Source of the DNA: Onthomorpha sp937906975
GTDB taxonomy: Bacteria > Bacteroidota > Bacteroidia > Bacteroidales > P3
Direction of reading: 5' to 3'
DNA length: 64,000 bases
Assembly: GCA_045614605.1 (NCBI GenBank)
Contig: JAZLDH010000001.1
Coordinates: 58,692-122,691, forward strand
A program made the translations under genes and the position numbers. Positions 1 through 6,607 of this stretch are shown here, in pieces. Positions within the stretch are counted from its first letter, which is position 1. Every line of letters starts with the position of its first letter. The notes beneath the pieces were generated by a model, which saw only the letters and a program-made list of their open reading frames with translations, had not been told where the DNA came from and searched no databases.

Positions 1-59
1 TCGCTTGCACAAAAACCGATTGCCATAATTGCAATCAATGATAAAATACTCTTTTTCAT
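1..59 (-). CDS. 5' end of a secreted protein gene, cut by the window edge
   Basis: An ATG on the minus strand at 59-57 opens a frame that runs off the window after 19 codons. It encodes a short Lys-Lys start and a hydrophobic stretch ending Gly-Phe-Cys-Ala-Ser, which looks like an export signal; the Cys is not in a clean lipobox. It follows the beta-barrel gene at 82-1197 by 22 bases on the same strand, so it is probably the fourth gene of the sigma/anti-sigma operon. Its function cannot be told from this fragment. Confidence 0.5.
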   Translation of the reverse strand, partial: MKKSILSLIAIMAIGFCAS

Positions 60-81
60 AATTATATTGTTTTTATTTGTT

Positions 82-1197
82 TTATAATCCATACATTACA
101 CCAAATGCGAAAGTTTTTGCAGAGAAAGGATAGGTGTTGTCAAACAAATCCACCATTGCATGATTGACGTATAAAGTTGTATTATATATTTCTATTCCAA
201 ACATAAGGTCTGCTTTGAATTGATTAAAGTTATTGAAAGCAGATCCTGAGTATTGATTTGTTGTAACGCCGTTTTCCTCAAATGAACGAACAAATCCACT
301 ATATCGATTTGAAGTTACAATACCGCCCATTACGCCAAAGTGTAGTTTAATATCATCAAATAATTTTATATCTATTAGAAGCGGAATAGTGATGCAGTTA
401 TGTATTAAATTGTTTTGTTTAATAGTATAATTGTCAGTAAGAGGAGATGTTTCAAATTCATAACTGTCAAATCCGTTTTCAAAAAAGAAATAATCTGTTT
501 GCAATCCTATGCCTGTTGTAAACGAGATTCTGCTTTCGGGAAACAAAGTGCATTTTACCAATACATCGCATTGATAAGACCATTTAACCGAATATGGGTC
601 GTTTGCGGAAAGAGGTGTGAAGAAACCTTTGTTACCCCAATTCAACACTCCCGAACCAATTGCCAAATTAAACTTTGCGATTGTGCGATTAGTGTATTTC
701 TTTTTTACTTCTGTTTCTTCTCTCCAATCAACAGCGTTATTTATTCCCGTAACCACGTCTGTGAAGGTTGATTTTTTGAAATTCAATGTTGTAGTATTGG
801 AAAGTTCATGATGGTGATTCTTTTTGTAAATATTAATTATTCTTTCGTCATATATCTTCTTCTTTTTTTGCTGTATATTTTTGATAAAGTTTATAGAATC
901 GGCTTGAATGAAAATAGTGTCTTTCTTTGAACGATTTGTTTCACTATATAGATTGTCTAATTCTTCATGAATTTTTTTAATAACAGCACCTTGATTTTCT
1001 GTTGCATCAATTACGTTGTGTATTTCTTTGGCTTTTTCTTCCGAAACCAAGTAAATATAGTTGTTTAACCAATAACCCTCGCCCTGATATATAGTTTTAG
1101 ATTCTCTATAATAATTATCTTCGTTTTGAGCTTTTACTTTATTTGCCGAAAACAATAAAGCAATAAGTGATACTAATGTTACAATTTTTCGTGTCAT
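82..1197 (-). CDS. outer membrane beta-barrel protein, hypothetical
   Basis: 371 residues. The N-terminus is a signal peptide (residues 1-23, ending KVKAQ). Residues about 30-160 are charged and Lys-rich with a YKKNHHHE patch. The C-terminal half (about 170-371) has the alternating aromatic/polar strands of a small outer-membrane barrel and ends in a hydrophobic strand finishing FGVMYGL. It lies 21 bases after the anti-sigma gene and is probably co-transcribed with it, as expected for an envelope protein made under ECF sigma control. I do not recognise a precise family; a PorT-like barrel is the closest general description. Confidence 0.6.
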   Translation of the reverse strand: MTRKIVTLVSLIALLFSANKVKAQNEDNYYRESKTIYQGEGYWLNNYIYLVSEEKAKEIHNVIDATENQGAVIKKIHEELDNLYSETNRSKKDTIFIQADSINFIKNIQQKKKKIYDERIINIYKKNHHHELSNTTTLNFKKSTFTDVVTGINNAVDWREETEVKKKYTNRTIAKFNLAIGSGVLNWGNKGFFTPLSANDPYSVKWSYQCDVLVKCTLFPESRISFTTGIGLQTDYFFFENGFDSYEFETSPLTDNYTIKQNNLIHNCITIPLLIDIKLFDDIKLHFGVMGGIVTSNRYSGFVRSFEENGVTTNQYSGSAFNNFNQFKADLMFGIEIYNTTLYVNHAMVDLFDNTYPFSAKTFAFGVMYGL

Positions 1198-1218
1198 AAT
1201 ATTATGTCTTTTTATTAG

Positions 1219-1923
1219 TTAAACATTTTTAATTGTCTTTACTTTGAATTCTTTTTCTACTACTATCAACTTTTCTTCTCCTAAATTTTTCGCAAAATTT
1301 ATTATCCCTTTCGCTTTTTGTATGAATTTAGGAGTCTCTTTTATTATTATTTCTCTCTCAACTTTATAAGTCTGTTTTATAAACTTTGTTTTCTGCTCTA
1401 TTTCTGCACTTGGAAGCTCTATTTCTTGGAATGTAAGTTGGTGAATTATAGAGTCTTGCTCATCTTCTATGACAAAGGTAAAATTTTCCTTAGCTTTTTT
1501 AATTTTTTTCTTAGGATTAGAAAATTTTTCCTTAGCTTTTTCAAATTTTTTCTTAGGATTATTTTCAGCAATCAATTCCTTGTTTGTAGCAGTAGGCGTT
1601 TGCTCGTTTTTAACCAAGGGTTTAACAAGGAAAAACAATAAAACAACCGCTGCAACTGCCGATGACCAATACACAAAACTTGGTTTAAAAACAATCTTTC
1701 TTGCTTTTTTGCCTGTTGCAAGCGAGAATAAATCGTCCTTTTCTTTGAAAACTAATCCCAAAGGCTTTTCCAAAGGCTCGCTTTCTTTGTAAGCATTAAG
1801 CATTTCAATATATTGAGGATTCTTTTCTAAAAACTCCTCCACGTCCTTACGCTCCTGTGGACTTAAATTGCCCTCAGCGTAATCAAAAAGCATTACTTCA
1901 ATATTATCTTTCGTTGTTTTCAT
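1219..1923 (-). CDS. probable anti-sigma factor, single-pass membrane protein
   Basis: 234 residues. The N-terminal cytoplasmic part (1-80) contains the FDYAEGNLSP...ERKDVEEFLEKNP pattern typical of Bacteroidetes anti-sigma/zf-HC2-like proteins. One membrane helix lies at about 85-101 and the rest is a Lys/Glu-rich periplasmic part. The start overlaps the sigma-factor gene by 20 bases, which supports translational coupling and an anti-sigma role. Oddity: residues about 121-147 are a near-repeat (KKKFEKAKEKF then KKKIKKAKENF) encoded by two copies of the T-rich short repeat (1481-1560) that also occurs in intergenic DNA here. No Cys/His zinc ligands are obvious. Confidence 0.7.
   Translation of the reverse strand: MKTTKDNIEVMLFDYAEGNLSPQERKDVEEFLEKNPQYIEMLNAYKESEPLEKPLGLVFKEKDDLFSLATGKKARKIVFKPSFVYWSSAVAAVVLLFFLVKPLVKNEQTPTATNKELIAENNPKKKFEKAKEKFSNPKKKIKKAKENFTFVIEDEQDSIIHQLTFQEIELPSAEIEQKTKFIKQTYKVEREIIIKETPKFIQKAKGIINFAKNLGEEKLIVVEKEFKVKTIKNV
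1481..1560. repeat. T-rich CTTAGC repeat inside the anti-sigma gene
   Basis: Two units of the form CCTTAGCTTTTT-(T/C)AA-TTTTTTTCTTAGGA. The same pattern occurs in intergenic DNA at 26851-26935, 39535-39615 and 52915-53000. In the gene it is read on the minus strand as Lys/Glu/Phe-rich residues without breaking the frame. Confidence 0.6.
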
Positions 1924-2371
1924 ATATTTCTTTTAGTTTTAATTTTGCTCTAAATATATTTACCTTTACATCACTCTCACTTAATTGCATTATCTCTGCG
2001 ATTTCCTTAACCGAAAAGCCTTGCCATTCTTTCAACATAAGGCATTGTCGCATCTTGTCGTTGAGTTGATTTAGTAAATAATCTAACAATTGTTTGTTAT
2101 CAGAGTTTAAGGAAGTAGAAGTTTCGTTTTGAATTTGATTTTCCCTTACCTTATCGTAGCGAATCTGTTTAAGCAAATTGTTGTGAGCCGTAGTGAAAAG
2201 CCAATACTTAACCTTGTCTTTCTCAACCTTATCCCTATTGTTCCAAAGAGCCAAAAAACTATCCTGAACTATATCCTTCGCCTTATCCCTATCCTGTAAA
2301 TTTTTTACAAGATAGGCAAATACCCCATCGGAATAAAGCTCAATTATTTTCTTATACTCTTTTTCGCTCAT
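1904..2371 (-). CDS. RNA polymerase sigma factor, ECF (sigma-70) family
   Basis: 155 residues, the usual ECF length. Region 2 is visible at about 10-75: the LYSDGVFAYLVKN helix, then DKAKDIVQDSFLALW, and WLFTTAHNNLLKQIR for DNA melting. Region 4 is at about 95-150: LNDKMRQCLMLKEWQGFSVKEIAEIM followed by SESDVKVNIFRAK, a helix-turn-helix for the -35 element. First gene of the minus-strand operon, overlapping its anti-sigma gene. It would direct polymerase to an unknown regulon, probably including the adjacent envelope genes. Confidence 0.9.
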   Translation of the reverse strand: MSEKEYKKIIELYSDGVFAYLVKNLQDRDKAKDIVQDSFLALWNNRDKVEKDKVKYWLFTTAHNNLLKQIRYDKVRENQIQNETSTSLNSDNKQLLDYLLNQLNDKMRQCLMLKEWQGFSVKEIAEIMQLSESDVKVNIFRAKLKLKEIYENNER

Positions 2372-2423
2372 TGAAATTTAGTTTCCTTACAATATAATAA
2401 TCCCTTACCATATTATTTGGTTA

Positions 2424-2454
2424 CAAAAGTAACGAAAAAAAATGTTTTATGAAA
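2424..2454 (-). promoter_or_regulatory. promoter of the ECF sigma operon
   Basis: Read on the minus strand: TACTTTTG (2431-2424) matches TAnnTTTG, preceded by TTTC (2454-2451) at exactly 19 nt, one mismatch from TTTG. It lies 53 bases before the sigma-factor ATG. Confidence 0.55.
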
Positions 2455-2525
2455 TTTTTTCTTTATTTTAATTTACTGAAACTTAGACTTGTAGAATTTT
2501 TTCTTTAAAAAAATTTGCTAAAAAG

Positions 2526-2556
2526 TTTGTTGGTTTCAAGAAATCACCTATTTTTG
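2526..2556 (+). promoter_or_regulatory. promoter of the oxidative-stress operon
   Basis: TTTG at 2526-2529, 19 nt, then TATTTTTG at 2549-2556: an exact match to the Bacteroidetes housekeeping consensus. Predicted transcription start about 2562, giving a leader of about 90 nt before the flavodiiron ATG. Confidence 0.75.
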
Positions 2557-2571
2557 CAATCGAAATCAAAT

Positions 2572-2586
2572 TTGTAATGATTACAA
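2572..2586. promoter_or_regulatory. PerR-box-like operator
   Basis: TTGTAATGATTACAA is a perfect 7-1-7 palindrome. The known PerR box is TTATAATNATTATAA, so 13 of 15 positions agree (the central base is free). It sits about 10 nt downstream of the predicted start of transcription, a position suited to repression. The operon encodes a PerR-like Fur protein at 5071-5508, so autoregulation is the simplest reading. Confidence 0.6.
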
Positions 2587-2651
2587 TTTTGAAACAGTAA
2601 AATAAAGAACAAGATTATTAAATTAAATGTTAAATATAAAATATTAAGATT

Positions 2652-3860
2652 ATGCACAACACAAGAAAAATAACAAATGATTATTATTGGGTAGGAGGAA
2701 GTGATCGCCGTTTGGCTTTATTTGAAAATGTTATGCCTATTCCAAGAGGGGTTTCTTATAATGCTTACTTGTTAATGGACGAAGATAAGACTGTTCTTTT
2801 GGATACTGCCGATGCTTCTATCTCTGGTCAATTTTTTGAAAACGTTAAGCATGTTTTAAACGGAAGAGGTTTGGATTATCTTGTGGTTAATCACATGGAA
2901 CCTGATCATTGTGCTTTGATTGAGGACTTAGTTTTGCGTTATCCTACAATGCAGTTGATCGGTAATGCTAAAACGCTAACTATGATAAAGCAATTCTTCG
3001 ATTTTGAGGTAGAAGATAGATTTATAACAGTGAAAGAGGGTGATGTTTTTGAAACAAAAAATCATAAACTTACCTTTGTAATGGCTCCAATGGTACACTG
3101 GCCAGAAGCAATGTTTACATACGATATTACAGATAAGATTTTATTCTCAGCAGATGCCTTCGGAACTTTCGGAGCTTTGAACGGAAACTTATATAATGAC
3201 GAAGTTAATTTCGATAGAGATTGGATTGATGATGCAAGACGTTACTATACTAATATTGTAGGTAAGTATGGCTCTTCTGTTCAAACGGTTTTGAAAAAGG
3301 CAGCAGGCATTCAAATTGATATGATATGTCCTTTGCATGGTCCAATCTGGAGAAGCGATTTAGGATACTTCTTAGATAAATATAATAAGTGGAGTTTATA
3401 TGAGCCAGAAGATAAAAGCGTGATGATTGTCTATGGTTCAATGTATGGAAACACTGAATCGGTTGCAAATAAGACAGCAAGCCTTTTGGCAGAAGCTGGT
3501 GTGAAAGATGTAAGATGCTATGACGTATCGGCAACTCACGTTTCTTACTTAATTTCTGAGGCTTTCCGTTGCAGTCATATAGTTTTAGCTGCTCCAACTT
3601 ATAATGGAGGAATCTTTACTCCAATGGAAAATTTCTTAATCGACTTAAAGGCTCACGGATTGCAAAAACGTAGTTTCGCAATTATTGAAAACGGTACTTG
3701 GGGACCTGTTGCTGGTTGCAAAATGCGTACAATCATTGAGGAAATGAAAGAAATGAATATCTTGGATTCTACTCTTACAATCAAATCTTCTATGAAAGAA
3801 AATCAAATTGAGATGTTAGAAGAAATGGTTAAAGAAGTTGTAGCAGATTTAAATAAGTAA
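2652..3860 (+). CDS. fprA: flavodiiron protein (A-type flavoprotein, O2/NO reductase)
   Basis: 402 residues, the normal length. The N-terminal metallo-beta-lactamase-like domain (1-250) carries the diiron ligands H81, E83 and H86 (HMEPDH), H149, D168 and H229. The C-terminal flavodoxin domain (about 255-402) has the FMN loop YGSMYGNTE. The enzyme reduces O2 (or NO) to water (or N2O) with electrons from rubredoxin, protecting anaerobes. It is first in a five-gene operon with its likely electron donors (rubredoxin domains at 3882-4481 and 5529-5690). Controlled by the 2526-2556 promoter and probably PerR. Confidence 0.95.
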   Translation: MHNTRKITNDYYWVGGSDRRLALFENVMPIPRGVSYNAYLLMDEDKTVLLDTADASISGQFFENVKHVLNGRGLDYLVVNHMEPDHCALIEDLVLRYPTMQLIGNAKTLTMIKQFFDFEVEDRFITVKEGDVFETKNHKLTFVMAPMVHWPEAMFTYDITDKILFSADAFGTFGALNGNLYNDEVNFDRDWIDDARRYYTNIVGKYGSSVQTVLKKAAGIQIDMICPLHGPIWRSDLGYFLDKYNKWSLYEPEDKSVMIVYGSMYGNTESVANKTASLLAEAGVKDVRCYDVSATHVSYLISEAFRCSHIVLAAPTYNGGIFTPMENFLIDLKAHGLQKRSFAIIENGTWGPVAGCKMRTIIEEMKEMNILDSTLTIKSSMKENQIEMLEEMVKEVVADLNK

Positions 3861-3881
3861 TAAATTTAAAAAGCAAAGATT

Positions 3882-4481
3882 ATGAATGTTTTAGATAAAT
3901 TAGAATACGGACTCTTTGTTTTGTCGGCTCGTGAGGGCGAAAAGGATAACGCTTGTATAACAAATGTTGCAATGCAAGTAACAGATAATCCACTAAGACT
4001 TGCTTTCACAGTAAATAAAAACAATCTTACACACGATATGATTGCAAATACTGGAAGATTTACCCTAAGTATTTTGACAACTGAGGTTCCTATGGATTTG
4101 ATAAAACATTTCGGTTTTGCAAGTGGTAGAGATGTAGAAAAATTTGAAGGTTATGAGTTTGCAAAACGCAATTCCGATGGAATGTATTACATAACTGAAA
4201 AGTACGCAAACGCATTTATTTCAGGAACTGTGTTTTCTAAAATGGATTTAGGCTCACATACCTTATTCTTAGCCGATATAAATGAAACAAAAGACCTTTC
4301 GGAAAAGAAATCTCTAACATACGAATATTACCATGAGCATATTAAGCCACAGCCTGAAAGTAAAAAGAAAAAATCTTGGGTGTGTAAGGTATGCGGATAT
4401 GTTCACGAGGACGAGGTGTTGCCAGAAGATTTTATCTGTCCTTGGTGTCAGCATGGTGTTGTGGATTTTGAACAAATGTAA
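3882..4481 (+). CDS. hrb: flavin reductase-rubredoxin fusion (high-molecular-weight rubredoxin)
   Basis: 199 residues. Residues 1-150 are a flavin reductase (split-barrel FMN-binding) domain. Residues about 164-199 are a rubredoxin domain with the two iron-binding pairs CKVCG and CPWC. The same architecture is known in Moorella Hrb, which passes electrons from NADH to the flavodiiron protein. Here the gene follows fprA by 21 bases, which supports that partnership. Confidence 0.93.
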   Translation: MNVLDKLEYGLFVLSAREGEKDNACITNVAMQVTDNPLRLAFTVNKNNLTHDMIANTGRFTLSILTTEVPMDLIKHFGFASGRDVEKFEGYEFAKRNSDGMYYITEKYANAFISGTVFSKMDLGSHTLFLADINETKDLSEKKSLTYEYYHEHIKPQPESKKKKSWVCKVCGYVHEDEVLPEDFICPWCQHGVVDFEQM

Positions 4482-4516
4482 TTAAAAATAGTTATTAACA
4501 AATAAAGAATTGAATT

Positions 4517-5056
4517 ATGGAATTAAAAGGAACAAAAACAGAAAAGAATTTACAAGCAGCTTTTGCAGGAGAATCACAAGCTCATACAAAATATTTATAC
4601 TACGCTTCACAAGCAAAGAAAGATGGTTATGTACAAATGGCAAATCTTTTTGAAGAAACAGCTTTGAATGAAAAGGAACACGCAAAAATTTGGTTCAAGC
4701 TTTTACACGGAGGCGAAGTTCCTGAAACTATGACTAACCTTAAAGATGCTGCGGCAGGAGAAAATTACGAGTGGACTGACATGTATGCAACTTTTGCTAA
4801 GGAAGCTCAAGAAGAAGGCTTTACAAGAATTGCTAAACTTTTTGAAATGGTAGCAAAAATTGAAAAAGAACATGAAGAACGCTATCGTAAATTGTTAAAA
4901 AACATTGAAGACGGAGTAGTATTCTCTAAGGAAAACGATACAGTGTGGCAATGTGCAAACTGCGGTCATATAATAATTGGTAAAAAAGCTCCAAAAATTT
5001 GCCCAGTGTGCGATCACCCTCAATCATATTTCCAAGTTAGAGCAGAAAACTATTAA
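4517..5056 (+). CDS. rbr: rubrerythrin (peroxide reductase)
   Basis: 179 residues. Residues 1-140 are a ferritin-like four-helix diiron domain with the paired ExxH motifs EKEHAKIW and EKEHEERY. Residues about 145-179 are a rubredoxin-like Fe(SCys)4 domain with CANCG and CPVC. It reduces H2O2 to water in the cytoplasm. Third gene of the operon, 35 bases after hrb. Confidence 0.96.
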   Translation: MELKGTKTEKNLQAAFAGESQAHTKYLYYASQAKKDGYVQMANLFEETALNEKEHAKIWFKLLHGGEVPETMTNLKDAAAGENYEWTDMYATFAKEAQEEGFTRIAKLFEMVAKIEKEHEERYRKLLKNIEDGVVFSKENDTVWQCANCGHIIIGKKAPKICPVCDHPQSYFQVRAENY

Positions 5057-5070
5057 AAACACATTGCCCT

Positions 5071-5508
5071 ATGGCTGAGCAGTGGAATATAAACACGGTT
5101 AAACAATATCTTATTGAGAAAGATATAAAACCATCTGTTCAAAGGATTGCGATAATGACCTATTTATTGGAACATCGCACGCATCCAACGGTAGATGACA
5201 TATTTAACGAGTTGCAAGAACAAATACCAACACTTTCAAAGACGACAATCTATAATACTTTAAAGTTATTCGTTGATAAAAAAGCGATTTTAAGTATTAC
5301 AATCGATGAAAAGATGGTTCATTATGATGGTTACAGACAAAGACATGCACACTTCCTTTGTCTATCTTGCGGAAAACTTACAGATGTGCCTTTGGATTAC
5401 GATGTGGAGTTTCCAAAAACAGAAGAAATGAAGGGCTTTACCTTGGAGGAAACACAGGTTTATCACAAGGGTTATTGCAACGAATGTTTAGAGGCTAAGA
5501 AATTATGA
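5071..5508 (+). CDS. perR: Fur family transcriptional regulator, PerR-like
   Basis: 145 residues. The N-terminal winged helix (about 10-85) includes PSVQRIAIMTYLLEH and the recognition region SKTTIYNTLKLF. The C-terminal metal-binding domain has HAHFLCLSCGK and a later CNEC, giving the CxxC...CxxC structural zinc site. The placement inside a peroxide-defence operon and the PerR-box-like operator at 2572-2586 favour PerR over Fur or Zur. The sequence alone does not settle which metal it senses. Confidence 0.88.
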   Translation: MAEQWNINTVKQYLIEKDIKPSVQRIAIMTYLLEHRTHPTVDDIFNELQEQIPTLSKTTIYNTLKLFVDKKAILSITIDEKMVHYDGYRQRHAHFLCLSCGKLTDVPLDYDVEFPKTEEMKGFTLEETQVYHKGYCNECLEAKKL

Positions 5509-5528
5509 ATTAAACAAAAATAAAGGCT

Positions 5529-5690
5529 ATGAAAAAGTATGAATGTACAGTTTGCGGATTTGTTTACGATGAAGCAATAGGAGATCCAGATAATGGAATC
5601 GCCCCAGGAACAAAATGGGAAGACTTACCAGAGGAATATACTTGTCCTTTATGTGGAGTAGGTAAGGAAGATTTCCAGGAAATTAATTAA
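5529..5690 (+). CDS. rubredoxin
   Basis: 53 residues. It has the standard rubredoxin fold signature: CTVCG at 6-10, YDEAIGDPDNGIAPGT in the middle and CPLCG at 39-43. It is a one-electron carrier, probably supplying the flavodiiron protein and rubrerythrin. The start ATG is 20 bases after the perR stop and the gene ends just before a strong terminator, so it closes the operon. Confidence 0.96.
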   Translation: MKKYECTVCGFVYDEAIGDPDNGIAPGTKWEDLPEEYTCPLCGVGKEDFQEIN

Positions 5691-5693
5691 AAG

Positions 5694-5720
5694 AAAAAGG
5701 CACTCGCGAGTGCCTTTTTT
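5694..5720. terminator. bidirectional intrinsic terminator
   Basis: A perfect palindrome GGCACTCGCGAGTGCC is flanked by an A-run on the left and a T-run on the right. It ends the rubredoxin operon and, on the other strand, the glucosaminidase gene that stops at 5727. Confidence 0.9.
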
Positions 5721-5726
5721 TATTTC

Positions 5727-6473
5727 TTAAAATTCTACTTCAAAATCAGTGCGATTTACGTCTTGTTTATCAATAACTTTTTGTAATTCTCTTTCTAATT
5801 TACGTTTTTCTCTCTCTCTTTTTCTTTCTTTTCTGTTTTCTTTCCAGCGTTTCCAGAAAGGTCCTTTTTTCTCTTTGCTTTTTGAAATTTTTTCTTTGCT
5901 TTCTGATTTTTTTTCTTTGCTTTCTGAAATTTTTTCTTTGCTTTCTTTTGGCGTTTCTTCCTCTGTGTAAGTTTGACTTATATTTGCTAAGTCGTAAAGT
6001 TCAATAATGTCAATTAAAAGTTGAGGATATTTTGGGTTTGTGGCATATCCTGCTTGTTTTAATCCCTTTGCCCAACCTTTATAGTCGGTAATTTCCAATT
6101 TAAACAAGTCGGCATATCTTTTTTTGCCAACAAGGAAAAGAGAATGGTCGATAAAAGATTGCTCTGCGTTGTCATAAACTCTAAAACACTCGTTTTGCTT
6201 GTCGTCATCTTTGTAGATGGTTTTCCCTTTCCAATCATTGTGGCATTTTATTCCGAAATGGTTGTTTGCCTCTGTTGCTAAGCGTGAGCGACCACTGCCC
6301 GATTCTAAAATTCCTTGTGCAAGCGTAATGCAAGCAGGGATTTTGTATTGTTTTTCTTGCTCAATGGCAATTTTTGCGTATGTATTGATGTAATCTTGTG
6401 TTGAATTGCTTTTGTTTTGTCCCAAAACTACAATGGAACTCAACATGAGAAATAAAAATGTTTTAACTTTCAT
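5727..6473 (-). CDS. secreted glucosaminidase domain protein (peptidoglycan hydrolase)
   Basis: 248 residues from the ATG at 6473. An upstream in-frame ATG at 6515 would add 14 charged residues before the signal peptide (MKVKTFLFLML...VVLGQ) and is less likely. Residues about 25-165 match the FlgJ/LytG-type N-acetylglucosaminidase domain: ITLAQGILESGSGRS with the catalytic Glu, NNHFGIKCH, FRVYDNAEQSFIDHS and GLKQAGYATNPKY. It would cleave cell-wall glycan. The C-terminal part holds a tandem Ser-Lys-Glu-Lys repeat (SKEKISE, SKEKKSE, SKEKISK) made by the T-rich short repeat, followed by a basic tail. Confidence 0.9.
   Translation of the reverse strand: MKVKTFLFLMLSSIVVLGQNKSNSTQDYINTYAKIAIEQEKQYKIPACITLAQGILESGSGRSRLATEANNHFGIKCHNDWKGKTIYKDDDKQNECFRVYDNAEQSFIDHSLFLVGKKRYADLFKLEITDYKGWAKGLKQAGYATNPKYPQLLIDIIELYDLANISQTYTEEETPKESKEKISESKEKKSESKEKISKSKEKKGPFWKRWKENRKERKREREKRKLERELQKVIDKQDVNRTDFEVEF
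5865..5948. repeat. 21-bp tandem T-rich repeat inside the glucosaminidase gene
   Basis: Units close to TTTTTTCTTTGCTTTCTGAAA, in phase with codons, encode the 7-residue unit SKEKISE/SKEKKSE on the minus strand. The core TTTTTTCTTTGCTTT is the same as in the intergenic repeats at 12091, 13458 and 61204. Confidence 0.65.
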
Positions 6474-6551
6474 AAAATGTATTGAATTATTGTAAAATTT
6501 TCTGCGAAGATACAATAAAGAAACGAAAATTAACCTTTTTTGCCTTAGTAT

Positions 6552-6582
6552 TTTGTATTTTATTAACTTAATATTATTTTTG
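6552..6582 (+). promoter_or_regulatory. promoter of the primase-exonuclease-FGE gene
   Basis: TTTG at 6552-6555, 19 nt, TATTTTTG at 6575-6582: an exact consensus match. Transcription should begin near 6589, so translation must start at the ATG at 6608 and not at the TTG at 6587. Confidence 0.75.
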
Positions 6583-6607
6583 CAAGTTGTCTTTAAAGAA
6601 TGAAATT

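Noticed and set aside
6587..6607. TTG start adding seven residues to the primase-exonuclease-FGE protein
   Set aside because: It lies at or before the predicted transcription start (promoter 6552-6582).
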